Shown piece after piece: positions 16,438 through 24,672 of a stretch of 64,000 bases of DNA. The DNA is taken from positions 32,302 to 96,301 of the forward strand of contig NZ_SSOB01000030.1 of NCBI RefSeq assembly GCF_004801405.1. The letters run 5' to 3'. The position numbers were made by a program, and so were the translations under genes. The notes under the pieces are model-generated. The model was given only the letters and a program-made list of their open reading frames with translations. It had not been told where the DNA came from and did no database searches. Source of the DNA: Cohnella fermenti. Lineage in GTDB: Bacteria > Bacillota > Bacilli > Paenibacillales > Paenibacillaceae. How positions within the stretch are numbered: position 1 is the first letter of the stretch; every line of letters starts with the position of its first letter.

Positions 16438-16646
16438 CGAATGGTCGCGGACCGTTGTCCAACTGGACATCCTGCGACTGTATTGTCATTCATAATGGCA
16501 AACCCCGGACAAGAGGCCGGACAGATCCCGCACAAGGCGGCACCTCTCTTCTTGCGCGCAAGAAGCTCGGCAGGTCCGTTCTTGAAGAAGTCGCCTAGGC
16601 GTCTGGCAGCCAGAGGATCGGGAATTCGTCTCTTCGCGATCGCCAT
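16438..16646 (-). other. Small transcription unit with unassigned reading frame
   Basis: A promoter at 16679-16707, AAGGAGG at proper distance and ATG 16646 precede a frame reading MAIAKRRIPDPLAARRLGDF and then a Cys-rich stretch (ALCGICPASCPGF ... GCP). The frame has no stop before the hairpin at 16411-16437 and stays open antisense through ylaJ to 15903. In the other frame a stop follows shortly after the CPG codons. So it is a real small gene with a frameshift or read-through, or a small RNA. I do not recognise the product. It lies between the LCP gene and ylaJ. Confidence 0.45.
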
Positions 16647-16678
16647 CCGCAAGCCTCCTTCAAGGTTTGATTGGCCTC

Positions 16679-16707
16679 ATTATAGCATAGGGGGGCTTAC
16701 TTTCCAA
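16679..16707 (-). promoter_or_regulatory. Promoter of the small transcription unit
   Basis: On the minus strand TTGGAA (16702-16707) and TATAAT (16679-16684) are 17 bp apart, directly after the LCP gene stop at 16710 and 33 bp before ATG 16646. Confidence 0.65.
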
Positions 16708-16709
16708 GC

Positions 16710-17804
16710 CTATTCGCCTGCCGCGGACGCACTCGCGGATGCGCTCGCGCTCGCCTGAACCTTGCGGCCTTCCGGCTGCAGCTCCTCGGCAAGGGCCGCC
16801 TTCGCTTGCTGAAGCGACTCGTCGTTCAAGTAGACATAAGGGCTGTCCCACACGCCTTCGAGCGGAAGGAAGCGGACACTCTCTTTATCGATATCGTAGT
16901 AGGCCTTAAGCATATTGATGATCTGATCGCGCGGAATATCCGTCCGCATGTTGTCGCCGACGGCGCCGATGACGTTGCCGAGCTTGGCGACGCCGCCGAC
17001 CGACTTCATCTTGTCGATGATCGCGGCGAGCACCCGGCTCTGCCGGTCGTTGCGGTCGAAGTCGCTCGAGGCCGCGGTTCCGTGATTGGACTTGCGGTAC
17101 CGGACGAAGTCGAGCGCATTCTTGCCGTCAAGCGTCTGCTCGCCCTTCTTCAGGTTGATATCGGTGCCGTCGACGCTGTCCGTGTATCTCATGTTCTGGT
17201 CGACGTACACCTTCACCCCGCCGAGAGCGTCGATCACGTCCGAGAAGCCCTGGAAGTTCATCACCGCGGCATAGTCGACCGTAATATCGAACATTTTGCC
17301 CATCATCGTTCTCATCTCGTCGCGGGCATATGCATTCGCGTCCTGGTCCTTTGGAGCCTTGCTGTGGAAGCCGGCGTAGAACGCGTTGATTTTCTGCGCT
17401 TTGTACCCTTTAAGCTGCGGGTTCGTGTCGCGCGGAATCGAGACGACGGTCGCCGTATTCGATTGCGGGTTCATCGCGATGACCATGACGACGTCCGTGT
17501 TCATGCTGCCCGTCTCCTTGCGGTAATCCGTTCCGAGCAGCAGCAGCGACAGCGGCTTGACCTGCGCCCGCTCTTCCGAAGCGATCGGCTTGGAGCTTCC
17601 TTCGGGCAGCGCGACATCCTTGAGCGCTTGATTCGTATCCCGCCACAGGTCTCCAACATAGACGGCCAGCGCGGCGATCACAACAATCAGGAATAAGAAT
17701 AAGAATGCGAGAAAACGACGGGGGCGTCTTTTCTTCTTCGGCTTGGGTTTGACCTTCGTCGAATTCGTTCGTGCCCTTGGTGGCAACGGCGCGGAAGAGC
17801 TCAT
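16710..17804 (-). CDS. LCP-family (LytR-CpsA-Psr) cell-wall glycopolymer transferase
   Basis: A 364-residue type II membrane protein. It has a basic N-tail (KPKPKKKRRPRR), one transmembrane helix (about 30-50, FLAFLFLFLIVVIAALAVYV), then the extracellular LCP domain (about 80-300). Key stretches are LLLLGTDYRKETG, VVMVIAMNPQSNTATVVSIPRDT, KINAFYA, YAAVMNFQGFSDVIDALGGV and DFVRYRKSN-type Arg clusters that hold the polyprenyl-phosphate substrate. LCP enzymes attach wall teichoic acids or other polymers to peptidoglycan. The C-tail is Ala/Ser repeats (SASASASASAAGE). ATG overlaps the preceding stop as ATGA, implying coupling with the 104-residue gene upstream. Confidence 0.92.
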   Translation of the reverse strand: MSSSAPLPPRARTNSTKVKPKPKKKRRPRRFLAFLFLFLIVVIAALAVYVGDLWRDTNQALKDVALPEGSSKPIASEERAQVKPLSLLLLGTDYRKETGSMNTDVVMVIAMNPQSNTATVVSIPRDTNPQLKGYKAQKINAFYAGFHSKAPKDQDANAYARDEMRTMMGKMFDITVDYAAVMNFQGFSDVIDALGGVKVYVDQNMRYTDSVDGTDINLKKGEQTLDGKNALDFVRYRKSNHGTAASSDFDRNDRQSRVLAAIIDKMKSVGGVAKLGNVIGAVGDNMRTDIPRDQIINMLKAYYDIDKESVRFLPLEGVWDSPYVYLNDESLQQAKAALAEELQPEGRKVQASASASASASAAGE

Positions 17805-18115
17805 TCGTTCACCTCGGAGAGGTCGTCCTCGCCTTCGTCATCGGAGGGATCGGCGGACCCGTACAGATCGCGGGCAAGCTGCTCCGCAGCCTCGCGATCG
17901 AACCAGACCGTCTTGGGACCTTCCGAGCGGGCGGTGTAGACGACATGAATTTGGGTTGCGTCCCTGCTTGCGACCTCGAAGTTCGTCAATTCGTGGTCCT
18001 CGGACAAAATCTGCGCGAAGAAGCGAAGCGAGTCCTGCGCCGCCGTATCCTCGGGGCGCAGCTCGAGCATCAGCTTCGTCTGCAGCCAATAGAACAACGT
18101 GTCGGTAAGACGCAT
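17801..18115 (-). CDS. Hypothetical 104-residue acidic-tail protein
   Basis: Starts MRLTDTLFYWLQTKLMLEL, with GGGGGATT upstream. The middle has an alternating strand-like pattern (NFEVASRDATQIHVVYTARS, then KTVWFDREAAEQLARDLYG). The C-terminus is very acidic (DPSDDEGEDDLSEVNE). No signal peptide or membrane segment. Translational coupling to the LCP gene by a 4-base overlap suggests a related role in wall assembly, but this is inference. I do not recognise a family. Confidence 0.65.
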   Translation of the reverse strand: MRLTDTLFYWLQTKLMLELRPEDTAAQDSLRFFAQILSEDHELTNFEVASRDATQIHVVYTARSEGPKTVWFDREAAEQLARDLYGSADPSDDEGEDDLSEVNE

Positions 18116-18249
18116 ACAAAGAATCCCCCTGACAGGCTCCGCCGTCAGCGGAAACCGATCAGCGGGATCATGAATCGCTATCCTTCTATTAAATGGCTAC
18201 CATGCAAAGCGGCTTCCATGCGAACAGTCTGCCATGGAGCCGCGCGCGG

Positions 18250-18555
18250 CTATTGCCCTTCGGTTCGTTCGGCCGCCGGGCTGCCGTCCTTCTTGCTGCG
18301 CCGCTTGTCGTAAATCTGGCGCATCCGCAGCATCAGCATCATGATGACCGCCACCGACATGCATTGGATAATCGGCAGCTTGTCGATCTGCAGCACGAGC
18401 AGCACCAAGCAGCCGATCGCCATGATGATATAGACGATAATCTCCTTCAGGATCGGAAGCTTGCCCATCCGGAATACCGCGTTGAAGATATAAATCGTAA
18501 AGGCGAGAATAAGCAAATACGAGATAAGGGGATGATCCGCGAACCATGTCTGCAT
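18250..18555 (-). CDS. ylaH: YlaH-like membrane protein
   Basis: A 101-residue protein with three hydrophobic segments (PLISYLLILAFTIYIFNAVF, EIIVYIIMAIGCLVLLVLQI, IQCMSVAVIMMLMLRM) and a basic tail. The sequence and its position directly downstream of typA match YlaH of Bacillus. GGGAGG precedes ATG 18555. Function unknown. Confidence 0.82.
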   Translation of the reverse strand: MQTWFADHPLISYLLILAFTIYIFNAVFRMGKLPILKEIIVYIIMAIGCLVLLVLQIDKLPIIQCMSVAVIMMLMLRMRQIYDKRRSKKDGSPAAERTEGQ

Positions 18556-18591
18556 GTGCTGTCCTCCCGTTAAATGCGGGCCGATCCGGCG

Positions 18592-20433
18592 TTACACGCC
18601 GGATTCCGCCATTTTGCGTTGCTTCTCCGCACGTTCGCGTTCGCTCTTGACCAGAATCTTCTTGCGCAGGCGAATCGACTTCGGCGTAATCTCGCACAGC
18701 TCGTCATCGTTCAGGTACTCCAGCGCTTCCTCCATCGACATCAGGCGGGGAGACTTCAGCTTGACCGTCTCTTCCTTATTCGCGGTACGAATGTTGTTCA
18801 GCGCCTTCTCCTTGCAGATATTGACGATGATGTCGTTATCGCGGGTATGCTCGCCGACGAGCATGCCTTCGTAAATCTCGGTGCCCGGCTCCAGGAAGAG
18901 AATGCCGCGGTCTTCGACGCCCATCATGCCGTACATGGTCGTCGTTCCGGTCTCGCTTGCCACCAGAACGCCTTGGTGACGACCGCCGACTTGACCGCCT
19001 ACGATCGGTCCGTACTTCTCGAAGCCGTGGTTCATAACCCCGTAGCCGCGGGTGAGCGTCAGGAAGTTCGTGCGGTAGCCGATCAGGCCGCGAGCCGGAA
19101 TAAGGAATTCCAGGCGGACTTGGCCGTTGCCGTTGTTGATCATGTTGACCATCTCGGCCTTGCGGGTGCCAAGGCTCTCCATGACGTTGCCCATGCTCTC
19201 TTCCGGCACGTCGATCAGCAGGCGCTCGATCGGCTCGGACTTGACGCCGTCGATCTCGCGGATGATGACCTCCGGCTTCGACACTTGAAGCTCATAGCCT
19301 TCGCGGCGCATATTCTCGATCAGAATGCCGAGGTGAAGCTCGCCGCGTCCGCTGACGACGAAGGCATCCGGGCTGTCCGTCTCTTCGACGCGCAAGGATA
19401 CGTCCGTCTCCAGCTCCTTGAACAGGCGCTCGCGCAGCTTCCGCGACGTAACGAACTTGCCTTCGCGTCCGGCGAACGGGCTGTTGTTGACGAGGAAGCG
19501 CATCTGCAGCGTAGGTTCGTCAATCTTCAGAACCGGCAGCGCCTCCGGGTTCGTCGGGTCCGCGATCGTCTCGCCGATATTGATATCCTTGATGCCTGCA
19601 ATCGCGATGATGTCGCCCGCCGCAGCTTCTTCCATCTCGACCCTCTTCAGCCCTTGGAAGCCGAACAGCTTCTCGATGCGAGCTTGGCGAATCTTGCCTT
19701 CGCGATCCAATACGGCAACCGGTTGGCCTTGGCGAATCTTCCCGCGATTGACGCGGCCGATCGGAATGCGTCCCAGGTATTCGTTGTAGTCAAGAAGCGT
19801 AACGAGGAATTGCAGCGGCTCTTCCGTATTCTCGGTCGGATACGGAATCTTCTCGATGATGGTCTCATACAGCGGCTCCATCGTCTCGCTGAGGTTGTCC
19901 GCCTCAAGACCGGCGATTCCGTTCAGGCCGGATGCGTAAACAACGGGGAATTCCAGTTGGTCGTCATTCGCTTCAAGCTCGATGAACAGCTCCAGCACTT
20001 CATCGATGACTTCCACCGGCCGTGCGGCCGGGCGGTCGATCTTGTTCACGACGACGATCGGCGTGAGGCCCGCTTCGAGGGCCTTGCGGAGAACAAACTT
20101 CGTCTGCGGCATGCAGCCTTCGAACGCGTCGACGACAAGCAGGACGCCGTCGACCATCTTCATGATCCGTTCCACTTCGCCGCCGAAGTCGGCGTGTCCG
20201 GGCGTATCGACGATGTTGATCAGATTGTCCTTGTAGTGGACGGCCGTGTTCTTGGCGAGGATGGTGATGCCGCGTTCTCTCTCGAGGTCGTTCGAGTCCA
20301 TCGCGCGTTCCTGCACCTGTTCATTCTCCCGGAAAGTTCCGGATTGGCGAAGCAATTGGTCAACGAGAGTCGTCTTGCCATGGTCAACGTGCGCAATAAT
20401 GGCGATATTGCGAATGCGATCTCTTGGATGCAT
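18592..20433 (-). CDS. typA: Translational GTPase TypA/BipA
   Basis: A 613-residue ribosome-binding GTPase that acts in 50S assembly and stress adaptation. The start MHPRDRIRNIAIIAHVDHGKTT contains G1 (AHVDHGKT). RERGITI (G2), DTPGHADF (G3) and NKIDR (G4) follow, then elongation-factor-like domains II, III and V and the TypA-specific C-terminal domain (RGYGVMNHGF, RGILFLEPGTEIYEGMLVGEH). ATG 20433 with TAGGAGTGG upstream is chosen over the 20556 frame start, whose extra 41 residues are not family-like. ylaH follows by 36 bp. Confidence 0.95.
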   Translation of the reverse strand: MHPRDRIRNIAIIAHVDHGKTTLVDQLLRQSGTFRENEQVQERAMDSNDLERERGITILAKNTAVHYKDNLINIVDTPGHADFGGEVERIMKMVDGVLLVVDAFEGCMPQTKFVLRKALEAGLTPIVVVNKIDRPAARPVEVIDEVLELFIELEANDDQLEFPVVYASGLNGIAGLEADNLSETMEPLYETIIEKIPYPTENTEEPLQFLVTLLDYNEYLGRIPIGRVNRGKIRQGQPVAVLDREGKIRQARIEKLFGFQGLKRVEMEEAAAGDIIAIAGIKDINIGETIADPTNPEALPVLKIDEPTLQMRFLVNNSPFAGREGKFVTSRKLRERLFKELETDVSLRVEETDSPDAFVVSGRGELHLGILIENMRREGYELQVSKPEVIIREIDGVKSEPIERLLIDVPEESMGNVMESLGTRKAEMVNMINNGNGQVRLEFLIPARGLIGYRTNFLTLTRGYGVMNHGFEKYGPIVGGQVGGRHQGVLVASETGTTTMYGMMGVEDRGILFLEPGTEIYEGMLVGEHTRDNDIIVNICKEKALNNIRTANKEETVKLKSPRLMSMEEALEYLNDDELCEITPKSIRLRKKILVKSERERAEKQRKMAESGV

Positions 20434-20501
20434 AGTTCCACTCCTATCTTTATATAAAGGGTCGATCCCAAGGATTCGGCCCTTGGTTACGAATGACAAG
20501 C

Positions 20502-20527
20502 AAAAACGTCGACGCAAGGTCGACGTT
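20502..20527 (-). terminator. Terminator between the 20578 gene and typA
   Basis: On the minus strand AACGTCGAC pairs with GTCGACGTT around CTTGC, followed by TTTG; it lies 50 bp past the stop at 20578. Confidence 0.75.
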
Positions 20528-20577
20528 CTACCTACATCCCTTCTATTATACGCCAAAAACTCGATTTAGCAAGCAGC

Positions 20578-21060
20578 CTATCGGAATCTCGGACGCTTCC
20601 ACACCATCCAGCCCCCCGCCGCGATCAGAATGACCGCCAGCAGATAAGCTCCCCACGACCAGAGCAGCGTCAGCAGGAACAGCAGAACGGACACGACGAT
20701 AAGCGCAATCGCGATCGTTCCAAGCGACTTGGACCGCTTCGGCCCGAAGACGTCGTATTCGTACAATCCGACCCCGACGCTCAGAATGAAGAACGGCCAG
20801 AGCGCCTTCATCGAATGCCATCCGAACCAATTGCCGATGGCGAGCAGCACTGCGATCACCGTCAGAATTCCCGCCGGAATAAGCGTGATTGCCGGAAGCA
20901 TCCGGCCAAAATACAGGACGTGAAGCAGAATTCCCGGGATCAGGACAAGCAACGGCCAGAAGACGGAGCCGATAAACGCGAATACCCCTAGCTTGCCGAG
21001 CAGAATGACCAATCCCGCTGCGAGCGCCAGAACCCCTACTGCGGCGGATTGTTTGTTCAC
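20578..21060 (-). CDS. LiaI/LiaF-type multi-pass membrane protein (DUF5668-like)
   Basis: From GTG 21060 (GTGGGGG upstream) it encodes 160 residues with about five to six transmembrane stretches: VGVLALAAGLVILLGKLGVF, VFWPLLVLIPGILLHVLYF, ALWPFFILSVGVGLY, LGTIAIALIVVSVLLFLLTLLWSWG. The WPL(L)LI(L)G pattern is typical of the N-terminal region of LiaF and of small LiaI-TM5 proteins. In relatives this region anchors envelope-stress proteins; here no sensor domain is attached. The longer frame to 21234 has no ribosome site and non-family residues. Monocistronic, with its own terminator. Confidence 0.7.
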   Translation of the reverse strand: MNKQSAAVGVLALAAGLVILLGKLGVFAFIGSVFWPLLVLIPGILLHVLYFGRMLPAITLIPAGILTVIAVLLAIGNWFGWHSMKALWPFFILSVGVGLYEYDVFGPKRSKSLGTIAIALIVVSVLLFLLTLLWSWGAYLLAVILIAAGGWMVWKRPRFR

Positions 21061-21243
21061 GATATTCCCCCACTTTGTCTGAAGACTGCGAATAGGCCTG
21101 TTTATCGAGTTCGAAGCGAACGGGAACGACAAGCTTCTTTTTAACCCTAAGTGTACTGGAAATCCTCTTAAAAAACCAGTTCCGAAAAAGAAAAAATAGT
21201 GAACTTTGACGAAGCGAGACGCCGTATTCGTCAACTAGCATCG

Positions 21244-21912
21244 TTATGCGGCGCGCTTCCTTCTCAACAGCAGGGCCGCCGCCAGCAGCGCGGCGACGAT
21301 AAGCAGCGGCAGGCTCTCGGCCAGTCCGCTCCCCTCCAGAGGAAGGAGCTTGCGCAGCCCCGGGTCTTTAAGCAGCATCTCGCCGGAGGCGTAGCCAAGC
21401 AGGCCCCCGCCGATGTAAACTAAATAAGGCGCGCGATCGAGCAGATGAATAATGAACGAGCTGCCCCAGATAATAATGGGGATGCTTAACGCAATGCCGA
21501 AGAGGAGCAGAATCGTATCTCCCTTCGCCACCGCAGCAACGGCCAGCACATTGTCAAGACTCATGACGAAGTCGGCCGTCACAATCGTCCACACCGCCCC
21601 CGCGAGCGTCGAGGACGCCCTCGTCTCCGGCTCGTGGCCGCCATGATCGAGCAGCAGCTTAAGCGCAATCGCGAACAGGAACAGAGCCCCGGCCGTCTGC
21701 ATAAACGGAATGTTCAGCAGGGCGACGGCGGCAAGCGTAAGCACGCATCTCAGGGCGACGGCGGCGGCGGTCCCCCACCAGACGGCAGCCCGTCTCTGAA
21801 GGGGAGGGAGCCTTCTTGCAGCCATCGCGATCACGATCGCGTTGTCCCCGCTGAGCAGCAGATTGATCAGAACGATTTCGACGAAGATCATGAAGCTCTC
21901 CCCGAGTCCCAT
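21244..21912 (-). CDS. TerC-family integral membrane protein (copy 1)
   Basis: A 222-residue multi-pass protein. VEIVLINLLLSGDNAIVIAMAAR and TADFVMSLDNVLAVAAVAKGD hold the two conserved acidic Asn-Asp pairs (GDNA, SLDN) typical of TerC/YjbE proteins. Family members are linked to metal export, notably manganese, often co-translocationally. ATG 21912 follows AAGGGGGTG; 21966 would add a non-hydrophobic stretch. It is transcribed divergently from a second TerC gene. No yybP-ykoY (manganese) riboswitch could be recognised in the short space between them. Confidence 0.88.
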   Translation of the reverse strand: MGLGESFMIFVEIVLINLLLSGDNAIVIAMAARRLPPLQRRAAVWWGTAAAVALRCVLTLAAVALLNIPFMQTAGALFLFAIALKLLLDHGGHEPETRASSTLAGAVWTIVTADFVMSLDNVLAVAAVAKGDTILLLFGIALSIPIIIWGSSFIIHLLDRAPYLVYIGGGLLGYASGEMLLKDPGLRKLLPLEGSGLAESLPLLIVAALLAAALLLRRKRAA

Positions 21913-22045
21913 ACCGCACCCCCTTTTCATCAGGTGTATGTACAAGCAAGGGACGATATGCCGCAAGGGGAAAAAATGAATCCGGAAGACGCGAAGCGCG
22001 TATTACACTTGGATGGACGTTTGTCTTGGAGGAGAGGTCGTCACC

Positions 22046-22798
22046 ATGCAGATTTTAAGCTGGGAATTCGTCACGTCACTGCTTACCATCGTCTTCATCG
22101 ATTTATTGCTGGCCGGGGACAATGCCATCGTTATCGGGCTTGCCGCGCGCAATCTGCAGAAGAACGTGCAGAAGAAAGCGATCTGGCTGGGAACCGGAGG
22201 CGCGATCGTCATTCGGATCGTCGCCACCCTGCTCGTCGTCTATCTGCTTAAAATACCTTTCTTGCTCGCCGTAGGCGGAGTCGTGCTGATGTGGATCGCC
22301 TACAAGCTGCTCGTTCAGGAGGAGCATCGCGAGGAGGTTCAAGCCGGCTCGTCCTTGTGGGCAGCCGTGCGGACGATCGTTATCGCGGACGCGGCGATGG
22401 GGCTCGACAACGTCATCGCCGTCGCGGGAGCGGCGCACGGAGAGACGCTGCTCGTCATTATCGGCCTCTTGATCAGCATCCCGATCGTCGTCTGGGGCAG
22501 CACGCTGTTCGTCAGCCTGCTGAACCGCTTCCCATGGATCGTCTACATCGGCTCCGCCGTCCTCGCCTACACGGCAGCCAAGATGGTGACCCACGAGCCG
22601 AAGCTCGACTCCTTGTTCCACGACAATCCGGTGCTTACCTACACCTTCATCGCCGTCATGATTGTCGTCATCGTCGTCGGCGGCCTGTGGACCAACTCGG
22701 TCAAGGCTCACAAAGCCAAAGCGCAACAAACCGCTCAAGCCGCGTCAACCGATGCCGACAAGCCGGCGTCCGGCGCCAAGAGCCGTGAGTCTCGCTGA
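22046..22798 (+). CDS. TerC-family integral membrane protein (copy 2)
   Basis: A 250-residue multi-pass protein with FIDLLLAGDNAIVIGLAARNL and IADAAMGLDNVIAVAGAAHGE, the same GDNA/LDN signature as the divergent copy. The C-tail is hydrophilic (KAKAQQTAQAASTDADKPAS). GGAGGAG stands before ATG 22046. Likely a metal-ion exporter by family knowledge. The two copies differ widely outside the motifs, so this is an old rather than a recent duplication. Confidence 0.88.
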   Translation: MQILSWEFVTSLLTIVFIDLLLAGDNAIVIGLAARNLQKNVQKKAIWLGTGGAIVIRIVATLLVVYLLKIPFLLAVGGVVLMWIAYKLLVQEEHREEVQAGSSLWAAVRTIVIADAAMGLDNVIAVAGAAHGETLLVIIGLLISIPIVVWGSTLFVSLLNRFPWIVYIGSAVLAYTAAKMVTHEPKLDSLFHDNPVLTYTFIAVMIVVIVVGGLWTNSVKAHKAKAQQTAQAASTDADKPASGAKSRESR

Positions 22799-22964
22799 AG
22801 AAGGAACAGATGAGCAACCACGGACTCAACCGAAGCGGCGATAGGCGTGCGGAGGATAGGACTTCCTCCACCACCTCCGCCCCTCAGCCTCTCACAGTAG
22901 GCTTTTCATCGCTACGGACGGCCGCCATACGGAAAATTTTCGTGGATGGGAGGTAAGCGCGGCG

Positions 22965-23145
22965 TTTTATGTGATTTTTAGCATACATTCGGCGCTTCGA
23001 GGCTCGCTGTTGCCGCTTTTATATGATTTTTAGCATACATACGGCAACTCGAGACGGAATTTCCTTCACGAATGTGGTTTTTCGCATAAAAACGGGCAAT
23101 GTGCCCGTTTTGGGGCAGTGCCAATGTGATTTTTCACATAAAATC
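22965..23145. repeat. Hairpin-repeat array 2 (four units, 51-52-bp period)
   Basis: Four cores of the form ATGTG-ATTTTT-(A)GCATA or ATGTG-GTTTTT-CGCATA have their ATGTG at about 22969, 23021, 23072 and 23124 (steps of 52, 51 and 52). Spacers resemble those of array 1 (ATTCGGCGCTTCGAGG). It lies in the gene-free stretch 22799-23238 between the convergent terC and thiI genes. The first 160 bases of that stretch show only a short GGAGGA/TCCTCC hairpin. Confidence 0.82.
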
Positions 23146-23238
23146 AGTTGGCCACCGGGTTGCGCAGGTTCGGCGGGTTCGGTAGCTTGGGGGTTCGGCA
23201 GCTTGGGCGGGTTCGCCAACTTAAGCCGCCGCCCTCGC

Positions 23239-24672
23239 TTAGAACCACCGAGCCGCCGGATCTGCCTCCTGCCCCGTCTCCGCTTCCTTGGAAGCCGAAG
23301 TCCCGAGCTTGCGGGCCGTTTCTCCGCTGGGTGCTCCGTCCAGAACTCCGTCCATCGCTTCGTCAATTGCTTCGTCCATCGCTCCAACAGCCGCTCCGAC
23401 AGCCGCTTCGCCAATGACTCCGCCGGTCTCTCCGCCCAGCTCCGCGCCGGGCGCGCCCGGCGCGGAGCTGCGCTCGCTCCTGCGGACGGCGCGGCCCGTC
23501 TCGGTCATGACGATCGTCTCCGTCCCCCGCACCGCCTCGTCGATCATCCGTTCGAGCTCCTCGCCCCATTCGGCCTCCGCCTTCTCCACGATTCTGAGGT
23601 TCGGATTGGTGGCCGGGGATTTCGGCACGAACAGCGTGCAGCAGTCCTCGAACGGAAGGATCGACGTCTCGTACGTGTCGATCTTCTCCGCGACGCGAAT
23701 GATGTCCAGCTTGTCCATCATGACCAAAGGGCGAAGCAGCGGAATCGAGATCGTTCGCCCGATGACGTTCATGCTGCTGAGCGTCTGGCTCGCGACCTGG
23801 CCGAGGCTGTCTCCCGTTACGATCGCGAGAGCGCCGCTTCGTTCGGCCAGCTTCTCCGCAATGCGAAGCATCGTCCGCCGCATGAAGGTGATGATCAGAT
23901 GATCGTGCCCGCTCTGCGCCATCCTCGTCTGCAGCTCCGTGAACGGCACGAGATGCAGCTTGATCCGGCCTCCGTAATGGGCCAGCTTCTGCGTCAGGGT
24001 GATCACCTTCTCCGTCGCCTGCTCGCTTGTGAACGGGTAGCTGTGGAAGTGGATCGCTTCGATCTCGAGTCCCTTGCGCATCGCCATCCAGCCGGCGACC
24101 GGGCTGTCGATTCCGCCGGAGAGCATCAGCATCGCTTTGCCGTTCATGCCGAGCGGGAACCCACCCGCACAGGGAATCATTGTGGAATACAGGAACACGC
24201 CCTGCGGCTGAATGTCGACCTTCAGCTCCACGTCCGGACGGCGCACGTCCACCTTCAGCTCCGGCGTGTTGCGAAGCACGTGAGCGCCGACGAGGTGGTT
24301 CATCTCCTGCGAATCGTGCGGGTAATCCTTCCAAGCCCGCTTCACCGTCACCTTGAACGTCTTCGGCACCGGCCGTTCCGAACGCATCAGTTCCAGCGCC
24401 TTGGCGCGAATATCTTCCAGTTCATGGGTCGCACGAAGCACCGGACTGAACGAATGCAGGCCGAACACCTCCTGCAGCTTGGCCGCTGCCTCGTCGTAAC
24501 TCTCCCCGTTCAGCCGGACGTATACTCTTCCGAAATTTTTCTCATAGGTGATCGCCTTAAGCGAACCAAGCGCCTGCTTCAGCTTAAGGAACATCAGATC
24601 CTCGAACTTCTTGCGGTTGCGCCCCTTCAAGGTCAGCTCGCCGTATCGCACCAATATCAACTCGTAATTCAT
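23239..24672 (-). CDS. thiI: tRNA 4-thiouridine synthase ThiI with unusual C-terminal extension
   Basis: ThiI adenylates U8 of tRNA and transfers sulfur to it, receiving persulfide from the cysteine desulfurase encoded just upstream. The N-terminal ferredoxin-like and THUMP domains span about 1-165, the PP-loop SGGIDSPVAGW lies near residue 186, and the conserved region ends near residue 400 (TETIVMTETG). After this come about 75 extra residues of low complexity: SSAPGAPGAELGGETGG, then repeats such as MDEAIDEAMDGVLDG. The DNA there has 12-bp repeats and a 34-bp perfect palindrome. The first ATG overlaps the desulfurase stop (ATGA). There is no rhodanese domain, as in Bacillus ThiI. Confidence 0.93.
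   Translation of the reverse strand: MNYELILVRYGELTLKGRNRKKFEDLMFLKLKQALGSLKAITYEKNFGRVYVRLNGESYDEAAAKLQEVFGLHSFSPVLRATHELEDIRAKALELMRSERPVPKTFKVTVKRAWKDYPHDSQEMNHLVGAHVLRNTPELKVDVRRPDVELKVDIQPQGVFLYSTMIPCAGGFPLGMNGKAMLMLSGGIDSPVAGWMAMRKGLEIEAIHFHSYPFTSEQATEKVITLTQKLAHYGGRIKLHLVPFTELQTRMAQSGHDHLIITFMRRTMLRIAEKLAERSGALAIVTGDSLGQVASQTLSSMNVIGRTISIPLLRPLVMMDKLDIIRVAEKIDTYETSILPFEDCCTLFVPKSPATNPNLRIVEKAEAEWGEELERMIDEAVRGTETIVMTETGRAVRRSERSSAPGAPGAELGGETGGVIGEAAVGAAVGAMDEAIDEAMDGVLDGAPSGETARKLGTSASKEAETGQEADPAARWF
23437..23470. repeat. Perfect 34-bp palindrome inside thiI
   Basis: CAGCTCCGCGCCGGGCG is followed at once by its reverse complement (centre at 23453/23454). It lies exactly where the conserved ThiI domain ends and the low-complexity tail begins. 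It could be a former terminator now inside the coding region. Confidence 0.85.

Noticed and set aside
15903..16652. 249-codon minus-strand gene covering ylaJ
   Set aside because: Most of it is antisense to a clear YlaJ lipoprotein gene and crosses a terminator hairpin; only the first part (before 16438) may be real.
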